Assembly (NCBI RefSeq): GCF_009766005.1
Contig: NZ_LMUK01000058.1
Span: forward strand, 13,617 to 77,616
Source of the DNA: Bradyrhizobium sp. S69
GTDB taxonomy: Bacteria; Pseudomonadota; Alphaproteobacteria; Rhizobiales; Xanthobacteraceae
DNA length: 64,000 nt
Reading direction: 5' to 3'
Shown here in pieces: positions 40,166 through 48,611 of the stretch. The position numbers were made by a program, and so were the translations under genes. The notes under the pieces are model-generated. The model was not told where the DNA came from, did not search any database, and saw only the letters and a program-made list of their open reading frames with translations. The stretch's first letter is position 1; each line of letters opens with the position of its first letter.

Positions 40166-40759
40166 CTACTCCAACAGCTTTGCCAACCGCAGCCGCGTGA
40201 TCGCATAAACGTTCTGCAGGTCGTTGGCGTATTCGGTCACGGTGTCGTTCCGCAGGCGATGGCGAAATTCGAAGAAAATGCCCTCCTTGGTGTGCATCCG
40301 CACCGCGATGACGAACGGAAATCCGAATTTCCTTTTATAGGCGGCGTTGAGGTCCGAGATTTGCGCCATCTCGTCTTTCGATAATGCGTTGAGGCCGGCG
40401 CTTGCCTGCTCCGTCACCGACGATGCCGTCATGGCGCCGGCCTGGGCTTCCTTACCGGCGAGATCAGGATGGCTTTGCAGCAACGCCAGTTGGCGCGGCG
40501 CCGGCGCGAGTTTCGCGACTTCGACCATCGCCGCATGCATGGCGTCAACATTGGCAAAAGGCCGTTTGTCCCAGGCTTGCTCGGCCACCCATGGCGAGTT
40601 TTCGAAAATGCCGCCAAACTTCTGCACAAAAGCCACGCGGTCCAACCCGTTGATGGCCGCCATGTCGGCTTCGCCGGCGGACACCGTCGCCACCGATGAA
40701 AGAATCAGCGTTACGCTGGCGATCCAGCCCAGCATCGTATTGCGGATGAACCCAAGCAT
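40166..40759 (-). CDS. uraD: OHCU decarboxylase with signal peptide (periplasmic UraD)
   Basis: UraD decarboxylates OHCU to S-allantoin, the last step of the urate to allantoin route. The core is typical: NGLDRVAFVQKFGGIFENSP, FANVDAMHAAMVEVAKLAP, LLQSHPDLAGK (catalytic His), GLNALSKDEMAQISDLNAAY and FGFPFVIAVRMHTKE. What is unusual is the extra N-terminus (MLGFIRNTMLGWIASVTLIL, ending TVSAGEA), which looks like a cleavable signal peptide. The gene is directly downstream (6 bases) of an exported HIU hydrolase, so both last steps would occur in the periplasm. Confidence 0.9.
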   Translation of the reverse strand: MLGFIRNTMLGWIASVTLILSSVATVSAGEADMAAINGLDRVAFVQKFGGIFENSPWVAEQAWDKRPFANVDAMHAAMVEVAKLAPAPRQLALLQSHPDLAGKEAQAGAMTASSVTEQASAGLNALSKDEMAQISDLNAAYKRKFGFPFVIAVRMHTKEGIFFEFRHRLRNDTVTEYANDLQNVYAITRLRLAKLLE

Positions 40760-40765
40760 CTTCGA

Positions 40766-41212
40766 TCAACTGCCGCGGTAGGTTGTGTAGCTCCACGGCG
40801 ACGCCAGCAGCGGAACGTGATAATGCGACGTTACGTCCGCCATGCCGAACTGAATGACGGCTCTATCGAGAAACGGCGGATTCGGCAGCACGGTGCCTAG
40901 TTTGGTGAAGTATTCGGCGATATAGAAGGTGAGCTGAAATTGTCCGGTTTTCATCGTCTCCGGCGTCAACAGCGGCTCTGCATTGCGGCCGTCTGCGTTG
41001 GTGTGAACGGTCCGGATCAAGCGGTAAGCCTCGCCCTCGAGCACCGCGAAGTCGATCCGTACACCTTCGGCCGGCTTGCCGCTGGCGGTATCCAGCATGT
41101 GGGTCGTCAATCCCGGCGCTCCGGCGGCGCGCGCGCCTTTCGGCGCGAAAAAAGCCAACGCCAGCAAAGAGGAACCCACCCCTAGAAAATTCCTTCGACA
41201 CATCACCGACAT
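40766..41212 (-). CDS. hiuH: 5-hydroxyisourate hydrolase with Tat signal (periplasmic transthyretin-like protein)
   Basis: HIU hydrolase opens the 5-hydroxyisourate ring made from urate. 148 residues from ATG 41212, preceded by GGGAGAAG. The transthyretin-like core starts at LTTHMLDTASGKPAEGVRID and ends in HYHVPLLASPWSYTTYRGS with the diagnostic C-terminal Y-R-G-S. The N-terminus (CRRNFLGVGSSLLALAFFAP) is a twin-arginine signal, so folding in the cytoplasm and export is expected. It is the first gene of a two-gene unit with uraD. No urate oxidase is seen nearby. Confidence 0.9.
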   Translation of the reverse strand: MSVMCRRNFLGVGSSLLALAFFAPKGARAAGAPGLTTHMLDTASGKPAEGVRIDFAVLEGEAYRLIRTVHTNADGRNAEPLLTPETMKTGQFQLTFYIAEYFTKLGTVLPNPPFLDRAVIQFGMADVTSHYHVPLLASPWSYTTYRGS

Positions 41213-41281
41213 AATGCTTCTCCCTAGCTGGTCACGATTCTGGCTCGCCGCGTTTCCGTCATTTGATCGAGGCGACGGGGG

Positions 41282-41947
41282 GTGACATCTCGAACTCGAA
41301 GAACGCCGGCAACGATGTTTTTAAGGCAAATTCCAGGCCAATCAGCAACGGCTGGGCGGCGCCTCCTGCCGCTTGTAGCCTTGACGCTGTTCGCCACGGC
41401 ATCCGTTGCCGCACCGGTGCGCGGCAGCCTTTCGCGGCCACTGGTACTGGCCTCCGATGAGCCCAAGCCCGAACCGGACACGATCGTCTTCGCGCTGATG
41501 TCGGGGAAGTGCCCGACGCTCAAGGTCGCGGGACGCGATTTCGAGTGCCGGGCCGTCGGCTTCTTCCAAACCGAAGAAGGCCGGGCCAATTTTACCATCG
41601 CGCTGAATGATCCGACGGACGCAAGCCACATCGTCACCTTCTCCGGCAACCATGGCGTTCGGTCGCAGGATAATCTGTACGAACTACCGATCGACGAGAT
41701 GCAGTTCAAATCCAGCGACCGGCCGAAGCTCGATGGCTTGCCGGTGCCGCTCATCGAGGGATCGACAGGAAACTGCAAACTGATCGGAAGCCTCGCGTCG
41801 CAGCAGGTTTCCAGCATCTCGTGCAGCGCGACAAACAAGAATGGCAAATACGAGTTGCAATTCGAGTCGGATGGTACTCCGATGGTGCTGCGCCGCATCC
41901 GACGGACGCGAGCCGGCGGCCCTCCCGTCATGACGCCTTTCGACTAG
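41282..41947 (+). CDS. Exported hypothetical protein
   Basis: 221 residues from a GTG at 41282, or 210 from ATG 41315. A signal peptide is present (LLPLVALTLFATASVAAPVR). The mature part is beta-rich with two well-placed Cys (SGKCPTLKVAGRDFECRAVG, then GNCKLIGSL and SSISCSATNKNG), so disulfides are likely in the periplasm. The family is not recognised, but the protein is well formed. It is divergent from the HIU hydrolase gene. Confidence 0.65.
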   Translation: MTSRTRRTPATMFLRQIPGQSATAGRRLLPLVALTLFATASVAAPVRGSLSRPLVLASDEPKPEPDTIVFALMSGKCPTLKVAGRDFECRAVGFFQTEEGRANFTIALNDPTDASHIVTFSGNHGVRSQDNLYELPIDEMQFKSSDRPKLDGLPVPLIEGSTGNCKLIGSLASQQVSSISCSATNKNGKYELQFESDGTPMVLRRIRRTRAGGPPVMTPFD

Positions 41948-42270
41948 GGCGTGAGCCCATTAATCCGCAAGTATTTCCGCAGCGCAATCGACCGCGCGCG
42001 TCCAGGAATTGCACGAGGTGATCGTGCTTCTTCGACAGATTCCCTATTGCCCCGCACCAGCAGAGACGCGCTGAAGATTGCGATTGCCGCTACGCCTGAT
42101 CCGCCAGCGATGTCGATGAAATAGCGAGCAACCTTGACTCGACGTTGAAGCCATCAGCCCGCCATTCGATCCAAATATCCACCAGCGTAACTTCGGATTG
42201 GAAACGCTGCCCACGCAAAACGAATGGCCGAGATCGTGTGGAAACTTGGAAAACTGATCTGGCCCTCCAT
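41945..42270 (-). pseudogene. PAP2-family phosphatase remnant
   Basis: The minus-strand reading MEGQISFPSFHTISAIRFAW, AAFPIRSYAG carries the second PAP2 signature (S-F-P-S-F-H). After a frameshift the third signature appears in another frame (ARYFIDIAGGSGVAAIAIFS). The N-terminal membrane half and any start are missing. The last codons overlap the end of the exported gene at 41947. It fills most of what would otherwise be a 580-base gap; the rest, up to 42528, shows no gene. Confidence 0.65.
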
Positions 42271-42528
42271 GTTGCGGAATGACAGACCAACTGCCGGCAT
42301 ATTGACCGCTCAAAGTCTGCCGCCAAAGCGGTCTGCATGGGGCCGCCAGGAACGGCCGCAAATTGGGGCGGAACAGGCCGGACAATAAAGATTACTTCAA
42401 TTTGTACCTAAAGTGGCGATCGTCTGGCCATGATCGGTGCATGCCGAACCGAGCGCACTTTTATACAGCGTTAATGACCGATGCGTAGAATATAGGCTAC
42501 CGGCATTCCCACTCCGAGGCGCCAGCCC

Positions 42529-45500
42529 GTGTCCAATTCCGAAGCGATCACAAGTCCTTCATCCGCACGAAGCGAAGTCGAAACGCTTCTGCTCGAGCAC
42601 CCGGATGTCGTCGAGGCTTTGATGACGCACGAAGAAGGGCCGGACGGTCATAGCTATCCCGTGGCTTATGTCGTGCCGCACGCGGATCGCATGAAAGAAG
42701 CCAAGACCCGAATTTACCTGGCGGATCGGGACAAACGGGTCGCCCAGTGGAAAAGGACATTCGATCAAGTCTATTCCAGGCCGGACAATTATTCTCCCTC
42801 ATTCGTGGGCTGGACCAACAGCTACACCAACAAACCGCTTCCCGAGACCGAGATGCGAGAATGGCTCGACTGCACGGTCGAACGAATCATGTCGCTCCAG
42901 CCTCGGAAACTACTGGAGATCGGTTGCGGCGTCGGTTTGCTGGTGCAGGAGCTGGCTGCCAAGTGCAGCGTCTATCATGGAACGGATCTATCGCGGGTCG
43001 CCGTTGGCCGATTGCGTGAGTTCGTTGCGTCCAAGCCTGAGCTCAGTCATGTCAAGCTGTTTGAGTGCGAAGCGACAAAGATGGATGCGCAGACACCGAG
43101 CTCCGTTGACACGGTCGTGATCAACTCGGTTGTCCAATATTTCCCGGACATCGATTATCTCAGCAACGTCCTCGACGAAGCTGCGCGGGTCGTGAGTTCA
43201 GGCGGCCGCATATTCGTCGGTGACGTACGGCATCTCGGTTTGCTTCCATTGTTTCACGGGGCGGTTCAACTGTCCAAGGCCCCGCCAAAAGCGAGCGCCC
43301 GATGGATGAAACGGAGAGTCACGCTATCGGTCGAGCAAGATAGAGAATTGGCGATCGACCCACAGTACTTCCTGAACCTTTCCAGCTCCATGCCCCGGAT
43401 CACAGGCGTGGAAATACTGCTGAAGAAGGGAAAATATCATAACGAGCTGACGCGCTATCGCTACGACGTGGTACTTCACGTCGGCGAGGCGACATCTGCC
43501 GCGTCCCCGCCAGAGGTCGAGTTGCTGTCCGATGGCCTAGCCGCTGCGGAACTCGTATCACGATTTGAGGCGCAGCGGCTCGCATCTGCCATCATCAAGG
43601 ATATTCCAAATCGGCGGCTGGCAAGCGACATCGCAAGCGTGCAACGGCTCTGGTCGGCGGACGACCGGGAGTTGGTTGAAGATATAAGACGATCGACGAG
43701 GCCAGAGATCGATTCTGGCATCGATCCCGACGATTTCTTGAGACCGTCCGACACGTTGCCGGTCGATGTGCGGGTTGGCTGGCGACCTGGTTCGGCGGAC
43801 GGACAATTTGATGTGACGCTCGTCGCGCGCGGTCTTTCACCCAGTGAGCCCGCACACCAACGACAAGAAAACATCGTGCCACTTCCTCATCGGCGCGTCT
43901 TGGCGACGGATCCATTGGAAGTGGCTTTCAAACAGCAATTGGGACTGGAGCTGTTTTTGAGATTGAGTGACCGGCTCCCCGAGGCAAGGATGCCCGCGGC
44001 CGTGCTTGCGGTAACTGAACTGCCCCTCGGCCAAATCACAACATCCGATGCTTCGCCCCCTGGTTCCGCAGCGTCAAATTCTGCGCATAATCTCGCGTTG
44101 AAGTTTCAGCAGGTGGCCGCTTTGTCGCCGGCCGCGGCCGCCTTAATATGCAAGGGGGTACACTACGATTTCCAAACGCTGAACAGATTGGCCAACCGGT
44201 TCGCCCGCTGGCTTACTGGACGTGGAGTGAGCCGCGGCCAGGTCGTGTGTCTCGAGCTGCCGAAAATCATCGAGGCCTATGCGCTTGCACTCGCGTGCAT
44301 CAAGCTCGGTGCGCCCTACACATTCTTAGATCCTGCGGCTCCGACCGAGCGGAGCAGGCTGATGATAGACCGCTGCAAGCCGGTCATCATCATCAGCATC
44401 AACGGCGGCACCGGAAACCGCGTTATCATTGGTGAAGGCAATCAGCGTGACGATCTCCGCAGCGAAATTGACCGGCTGGCCGACACCAACCTGTTGGAAA
44501 CAGAGTGGATCACGGGTACCGACCCAGCCTATGTCATGTTTACGTCCGGCTCGACGGGAGAGCCAAAAGGCGCGGCGATTCCACATCAAGGCGTTCTCCA
44601 TCTGGTTGATTGGGCAGCCAGCCATCTCGGCATCAGTTCCAAGGACCGCCTGACCAACGTCAATCCCATCTACTTCGATAATTCGGTATTCGACATCTAT
44701 GCGGGGCTCCTCAATGGAGCCGCGGTGGTCGCGCTCGATGCGAAAGGACAGCCACCGGCCGAACTGATCGCCGAGATAACAAGAAATAAGTGCACATTTT
44801 TCTTCGCCGTGCCGACGCTTTTCATGTTTCTCGACTCGATGCATTTGCTGACAGCTGACAAATTGGCGGGTGTGACCCGCTTCATGTTTGGGGGCGAGGG
44901 CTTTCCGATTGTCAGGCTGCGTCGCTTTTTCAACGCCTTTTCCGGAACGGCGCAGCTCATCAACTGCTATGGCCCGACGGAGACGAGCTGCATCTGCAGT
45001 GGTTTTGTAATTACCGATTCCGCTTTGGAAAGCACCGAAGGCTTCGCCCCCTTGGGCCGGCTCAATCCGAACTTCAGTCACCGGATCCTGGACGACGAGT
45101 TGAAGCCTGTGGCCCCGGGTGACGTTGGTGAATTATGGCTGGGTGGGCCGTGTGTGGGGCTGGGCTATGTCAATAACCCAGAAGAAACCGCAAAGCGGTT
45201 CCAGCAAGATCCGTTGGTTGATGGATATCGCTCTATCTTGTACCGGACCGGGGATCTCGTAACGCTGGATCAGCAGAGCGGATTACTTCGATTTCGAGGG
45301 CGCGCCGATAATCAAGTCAAGCTGCGTGGCTATCGCGTGGAGTTGGAAGAAATCGATCATGCCGTGGCGTTAATCCCGGGTGTGGTGCGAGCGCTCGCGA
45401 TCGTGAACCGCGACAGCAACGGATCAAGCCGTTTGGTAGTGGCATATTCGGGCACCAGGCTTGGCGATGCCGATCTGTTCGCGCACTGCAACAAACATCT

Positions 45501-45630
45501 CCCAGCCTATATGGTGCCCAGCCATTTTACCTGGCTCGATGATATTCCTACAAACAGCAATGGCAAAGCGGATCGGCGGGCGGTCGCAGCACTGCTCCAG
45601 CAATCCAATGTTTTGGCAAAGGCGTCTTGA
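42529..45630 (+). CDS. NRPS-like methyltransferase-adenylation protein
   Basis: 1033 residues from a GTG at 42529. The order is unusual. Residues 15-60 (LLEHPDVVEALMTHEEGPDG) look like the C-terminal sub-domain of an adenylation domain. An NRPS-type N-methyltransferase follows (GWTNSYTNKPLP, LLEIGCGVGLL about 130-140, YHGTDLS, NSVVQYFPD). The remainder of that sub-domain ends near 500. Then a complete adenylation domain: A3 FTSGSTGEPKG (about 671), A4 FDNSVFDIY (716), A5 NCYGPTET (812), A7 YRTGDL (905), A8 GRADNQVKLRGYRVE (925) and A10 NSNGKADRR (1010). The Asp of FDNS suggests an alpha-amino acid. No carrier domain is in the protein; a free carrier is encoded two genes later. It likely activates, and perhaps N-methylates, an amino acid. 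Confidence 0.85.
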   Translation: MSNSEAITSPSSARSEVETLLLEHPDVVEALMTHEEGPDGHSYPVAYVVPHADRMKEAKTRIYLADRDKRVAQWKRTFDQVYSRPDNYSPSFVGWTNSYTNKPLPETEMREWLDCTVERIMSLQPRKLLEIGCGVGLLVQELAAKCSVYHGTDLSRVAVGRLREFVASKPELSHVKLFECEATKMDAQTPSSVDTVVINSVVQYFPDIDYLSNVLDEAARVVSSGGRIFVGDVRHLGLLPLFHGAVQLSKAPPKASARWMKRRVTLSVEQDRELAIDPQYFLNLSSSMPRITGVEILLKKGKYHNELTRYRYDVVLHVGEATSAASPPEVELLSDGLAAAELVSRFEAQRLASAIIKDIPNRRLASDIASVQRLWSADDRELVEDIRRSTRPEIDSGIDPDDFLRPSDTLPVDVRVGWRPGSADGQFDVTLVARGLSPSEPAHQRQENIVPLPHRRVLATDPLEVAFKQQLGLELFLRLSDRLPEARMPAAVLAVTELPLGQITTSDASPPGSAASNSAHNLALKFQQVAALSPAAAALICKGVHYDFQTLNRLANRFARWLTGRGVSRGQVVCLELPKIIEAYALALACIKLGAPYTFLDPAAPTERSRLMIDRCKPVIIISINGGTGNRVIIGEGNQRDDLRSEIDRLADTNLLETEWITGTDPAYVMFTSGSTGEPKGAAIPHQGVLHLVDWAASHLGISSKDRLTNVNPIYFDNSVFDIYAGLLNGAAVVALDAKGQPPAELIAEITRNKCTFFFAVPTLFMFLDSMHLLTADKLAGVTRFMFGGEGFPIVRLRRFFNAFSGTAQLINCYGPTETSCICSGFVITDSALESTEGFAPLGRLNPNFSHRILDDELKPVAPGDVGELWLGGPCVGLGYVNNPEETAKRFQQDPLVDGYRSILYRTGDLVTLDQQSGLLRFRGRADNQVKLRGYRVELEEIDHAVALIPGVVRALAIVNRDSNGSSRLVVAYSGTRLGDADLFAHCNKHLPAYMVPSHFTWLDDIPTNSNGKADRRAVAALLQQSNVLAKAS

Positions 45631-45693
45631 TATGCCTTGCAGCGCTTCGCCGAGGCCGCAGGACCTCCCGCACACATGTGACGGCCCCCACAC

Positions 45694-47229
45694 ATGAGCA
45701 CCATCGTTGGCGCGACATCCGATGTGACACAAGCCTATGCGCCCCCCGCTGACCCTCGTGGCTCCGCGCAGCCGTTACGGGATTCTAGGGCTTCGTGGCG
45801 CATCATCCCTCAAATCGACAAGAATGAAAAAATCATCGCGTACGCCCAGCAGCCGCTGGGCCGTATCGCCTTCCTCGTCATTCTGACCGCGCTTGCCATG
45901 GCGCTCAATTTTTTTAGGGTGGATATTTCCGTTGCCCCGCTGGCCATCGCATGCGCCTATGCACAAAAATTTCGCCGCTATCTGATATCGCTGGCAACGC
46001 TGCTGCTGCTTTACAAAAATGGCTTCTTGGTCGACGTTGACCTGTTGCACCGCGTGACCGAACAAGAGGGCCTTACAACGCAGATCAACCAACCCGCGTT
46101 GTTGTTCGGAAGCGTGGCGTTGGTGTTGCTCTTGTTCTCATCGCTGTTGATTGTCTGGCCAAGAATTGCGACGATTCCGGCCTTCCGCCACTCGACGGCT
46201 TGCTTGATCTCGGCTTTCGTCGGCCTGGTCATCCTGGCGCAATCGCCGATAGCCCAAGGCCTGACCCGCGTCCTGCTCTGGTCGTTTATTGCGACCTTGT
46301 TGCCGTATTTGTGGTTTGTCGCTTATGCCCTGACCGATGTCGGCAATTTGAAGCGGCGGCCGTTCTGGCAACATCTGGGTGTCTTCCATCCCTTCTGGGG
46401 TTCGACCTTAACCCCATTCGGGAAAGGACTTACATATCTCGAGAAATTTGATGCGAAGACACCGACCGAACTCGCAATAACCCAACTCAAGGGAGTAAAG
46501 CTTGCTTGCTGGATTCTCATTCTTGCCATCTGCCTCGATGGCTTCAGCAGGCTAATCCACGGATTTTTTGCTTTACCCATGTTCGACGACACGTTCGCCG
46601 CCTACCTCGCGGGTGCAAATTATCCGCGAGACCTGTGCTGGGCAAGCCTGGTGGCGTATTTCATCGAAGACGTGCTCACCATGACCATCTGGGGCGGATC
46701 AATCGTCGTTTGCGCCCGCATGGCGGGCTTTCGCCTGTTGCGCAATACTTACAGGCCGTTGGAGTCAAAGACGCTCGCCCAGTTCTGGAATCGGTATTAC
46801 TTTTACTACAAGGAGCTATTGGTCGATCATTTCTTCTATCCGGTCTTTCTGCGTTGCTTCCGCAGCAACCGAAAGCTGCGCATGTTTTTTGCGACGTTTA
46901 TGGCCGCGTGTGTTGGCAATCTATTATTTCACTTCATCCGCGATATCCATTTTGTCGCGGAGCTGGGCTGGTGGAATGCCTTGTCAGGTGAAGCATCACA
47001 CGCATTTTATACGGTTCTGCTCGCAATCGGCGTAGGCGTATCGCAGATGCGTGTTCAGGATCGCGAGCAAAGCAAGGGATTCCTGCGCGGCCGGGCGCTG
47101 CCGTGCCTGTGGGTCACGCTGTTCTTCTGTATTCTACATGTTTTCGACGCTCCCCTCGATCGCGTTCATTCGATCGGGCAGCGAGCTGGTTTCCTCTCGT
47201 ACCTGGTGGGAATAGACAAATGGATCTGA
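45694..47229 (+). CDS. Multi-spanning membrane protein of the adenylation operon (DltB/MBOAT-like by context)
   Basis: 511 residues with a soluble N-terminus of about 55 residues and roughly ten hydrophobic segments. Around residue 363 the motif QFWNRYYFYYKELLVDHFF is followed by NLLFHFIRDIHF (His about 413). A conserved N-R-x-x-x-x-x-K region followed by a membrane-embedded His is what one expects of MBOAT-type acyltransferases such as DltB, though I cannot prove the family by eye. It sits between the adenylation gene and the carrier gene, whose start overlaps its end. The likely job is moving the carrier-bound acyl group across, or onto, a membrane or periplasmic acceptor. Confidence 0.7.
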   Translation: MSTIVGATSDVTQAYAPPADPRGSAQPLRDSRASWRIIPQIDKNEKIIAYAQQPLGRIAFLVILTALAMALNFFRVDISVAPLAIACAYAQKFRRYLISLATLLLLYKNGFLVDVDLLHRVTEQEGLTTQINQPALLFGSVALVLLLFSSLLIVWPRIATIPAFRHSTACLISAFVGLVILAQSPIAQGLTRVLLWSFIATLLPYLWFVAYALTDVGNLKRRPFWQHLGVFHPFWGSTLTPFGKGLTYLEKFDAKTPTELAITQLKGVKLACWILILAICLDGFSRLIHGFFALPMFDDTFAAYLAGANYPRDLCWASLVAYFIEDVLTMTIWGGSIVVCARMAGFRLLRNTYRPLESKTLAQFWNRYYFYYKELLVDHFFYPVFLRCFRSNRKLRMFFATFMAACVGNLLFHFIRDIHFVAELGWWNALSGEASHAFYTVLLAIGVGVSQMRVQDREQSKGFLRGRALPCLWVTLFFCILHVFDAPLDRVHSIGQRAGFLSYLVGIDKWI

Positions 47230-47477
47230 AAGTTCGATCGCAAATACACAACTGCCTCATACAACGGCTCAGGATGAAGGGCGACCTTGCTCCGCTCAAC
47301 GATCAAGACCTGCTTTTCACGACCGGCCGACTGGATTCACTCGATGCGGTTGAGCTCATCATGACCCTTGAAACGGATTACGGGATCAACTTCTCCGATA
47401 TTAATTTTGATTTGACGCTGCTGGATTCGACCGCGGCGATCATCGCTTTGATAGATCGACAATTGGTCAAGACATAG
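47220..47477 (+). CDS. Acyl/peptidyl carrier protein
   Basis: 85 residues. The phosphopantetheine site is GRLDSLDAVELIM, with Ser40 as the attachment residue; the surrounding four-helix pattern (VRSQIHNCLIQRL before, LETDYGINFSD and STAAIIALIDRQLV after) is standard. The ATG at 47220 overlaps the end of the membrane-protein gene by ten bases. It provides the free carrier missing from the adenylation protein, as DltC does for DltA. Confidence 0.9.
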   Translation: MDLKVRSQIHNCLIQRLRMKGDLAPLNDQDLLFTTGRLDSLDAVELIMTLETDYGINFSDINFDLTLLDSTAAIIALIDRQLVKT

Positions 47478-47490
47478 CGGCACGGAACTA

Positions 47491-47512
47491 CCAACGGCCT
47501 TGAGGCCGTTGG
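47491..47512 (+). terminator. Hairpin after the carrier gene
   Basis: A perfect 9-bp stem CCAACGGCC/GGCCGTTGG with a four-base loop, 13 bases after the carrier stop. There is no T run, so it may be a weak terminator or stabilise the 3' end. Confidence 0.55.
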
Positions 47513-47555
47513 ATACGCCCGAGAGCTCAACCGGCTCTGATCGAGTGCCGCCGCC

Positions 47556-48497
47556 TCACAATGGCTGCCGCGCGAGGAACTCGCGGATCAGTGCCGCGAT
47601 CTCATCGAGCTTTTCGTCGAGCGCGAAATGTCCGGCGTCCAGCATATGCACCTCGGCCTTCGGCACGTCGCGCTGATAGGCCGGCGCGCCACCGACCGCG
47701 AATGACGGGTCGTATTTACCCCACATCACCAGCATCGGCGGCTGATGCTGGCGCATCCATTCCTGCCATTTCGGGTAGGAGGTCACGTTGGTCTGATAAT
47801 CGAAGAACAGATCCGCCTGGATCTGGAATTGCCCAGGCTGCGACAGATGCGCAAATTCATCGATCCAGGCATTGGGATCGTAACGATCGACGTTCGGGCT
47901 ATGGCCGACGTGACGCAGCTTGGTGGTCGCTAACGACAGGAAATTCGAGATCACCTTTTGCTCGTTGGCGGCGCGATCGCGCCAGTAGGCCCTGCGTTCG
48001 TCCCATGCCGGCCCAAGGCCGTCCTCGCTCGCCACCGCGTTCTGCATGATGAACGCCTTGACGCGGTCGGGATGCGCCAGCGCCAGCCGGAAACCAACCG
48101 GGCCGCCGTAATCCTGAAGATAGAGGCTATAGCTCTTCAGCCCCAGCGCCTCGGTCAAATGATCGAACGACGTTGCGATATGGTCGAACGTATAGGCGTA
48201 TTGCGAAGGCTGTGGCGCGTCGCTCAGTCCAAAGCCTGGATAGTCGGGCGCGATGATGTGATAGCGATCGGCAAGCAGCGGAATCAGCGTTTCGAACATC
48301 CGCGACGACGACGGAAAGCCGTGCAGCAGCAGCAAGGCCGGCGCGTCCTTGGGTCCGGCCTCGCGGTAAAACAGGTTCACACCATCGACCTCAACGGTGT
48401 GATAGCTCGTCGTTGCCGAGATTGACGTCAAAGGCTGCGCTCCCGCGCCTGCGATACCGGACAGGCCCATCATGGCTGCCAACACTACTTGTTTCAT
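47556..48497 (-). CDS. Exported alpha/beta hydrolase (epoxide hydrolase/haloalkane dehalogenase-like)
   Basis: 313 residues from ATG 48497, placed by GGAGA six bases upstream. A signal peptide (MKQVVLAAMMGLSGIAGAGA) precedes the fold. Motifs: oxyanion segment LLLHGFPSSSRMFE, nucleophile elbow LYLQDYGGPVGFR with Asp as nucleophile, acid in MLVMWGKYDPSF, and His in LDAGHFALDE. An Asp nucleophile points to epoxide hydrolases and dehalogenases rather than esterases. An N-terminal export signal is uncommon for these. The substrate is unknown. Confidence 0.85.
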   Translation of the reverse strand: MKQVVLAAMMGLSGIAGAGAQPLTSISATTSYHTVEVDGVNLFYREAGPKDAPALLLLHGFPSSSRMFETLIPLLADRYHIIAPDYPGFGLSDAPQPSQYAYTFDHIATSFDHLTEALGLKSYSLYLQDYGGPVGFRLALAHPDRVKAFIMQNAVASEDGLGPAWDERRAYWRDRAANEQKVISNFLSLATTKLRHVGHSPNVDRYDPNAWIDEFAHLSQPGQFQIQADLFFDYQTNVTSYPKWQEWMRQHQPPMLVMWGKYDPSFAVGGAPAYQRDVPKAEVHMLDAGHFALDEKLDEIAALIREFLARQPL

Positions 48498-48611
48498 TAT
48501 CATTCTCCATCACGTCCCGGTATGCCCGCTGGGGCATTTCGCTCCTTTCATGATTCTCCGGTAGATGGCGGAACCGGAAGACACTCTGCCGATTCCTGCA
48601 AGAAACGAGCC

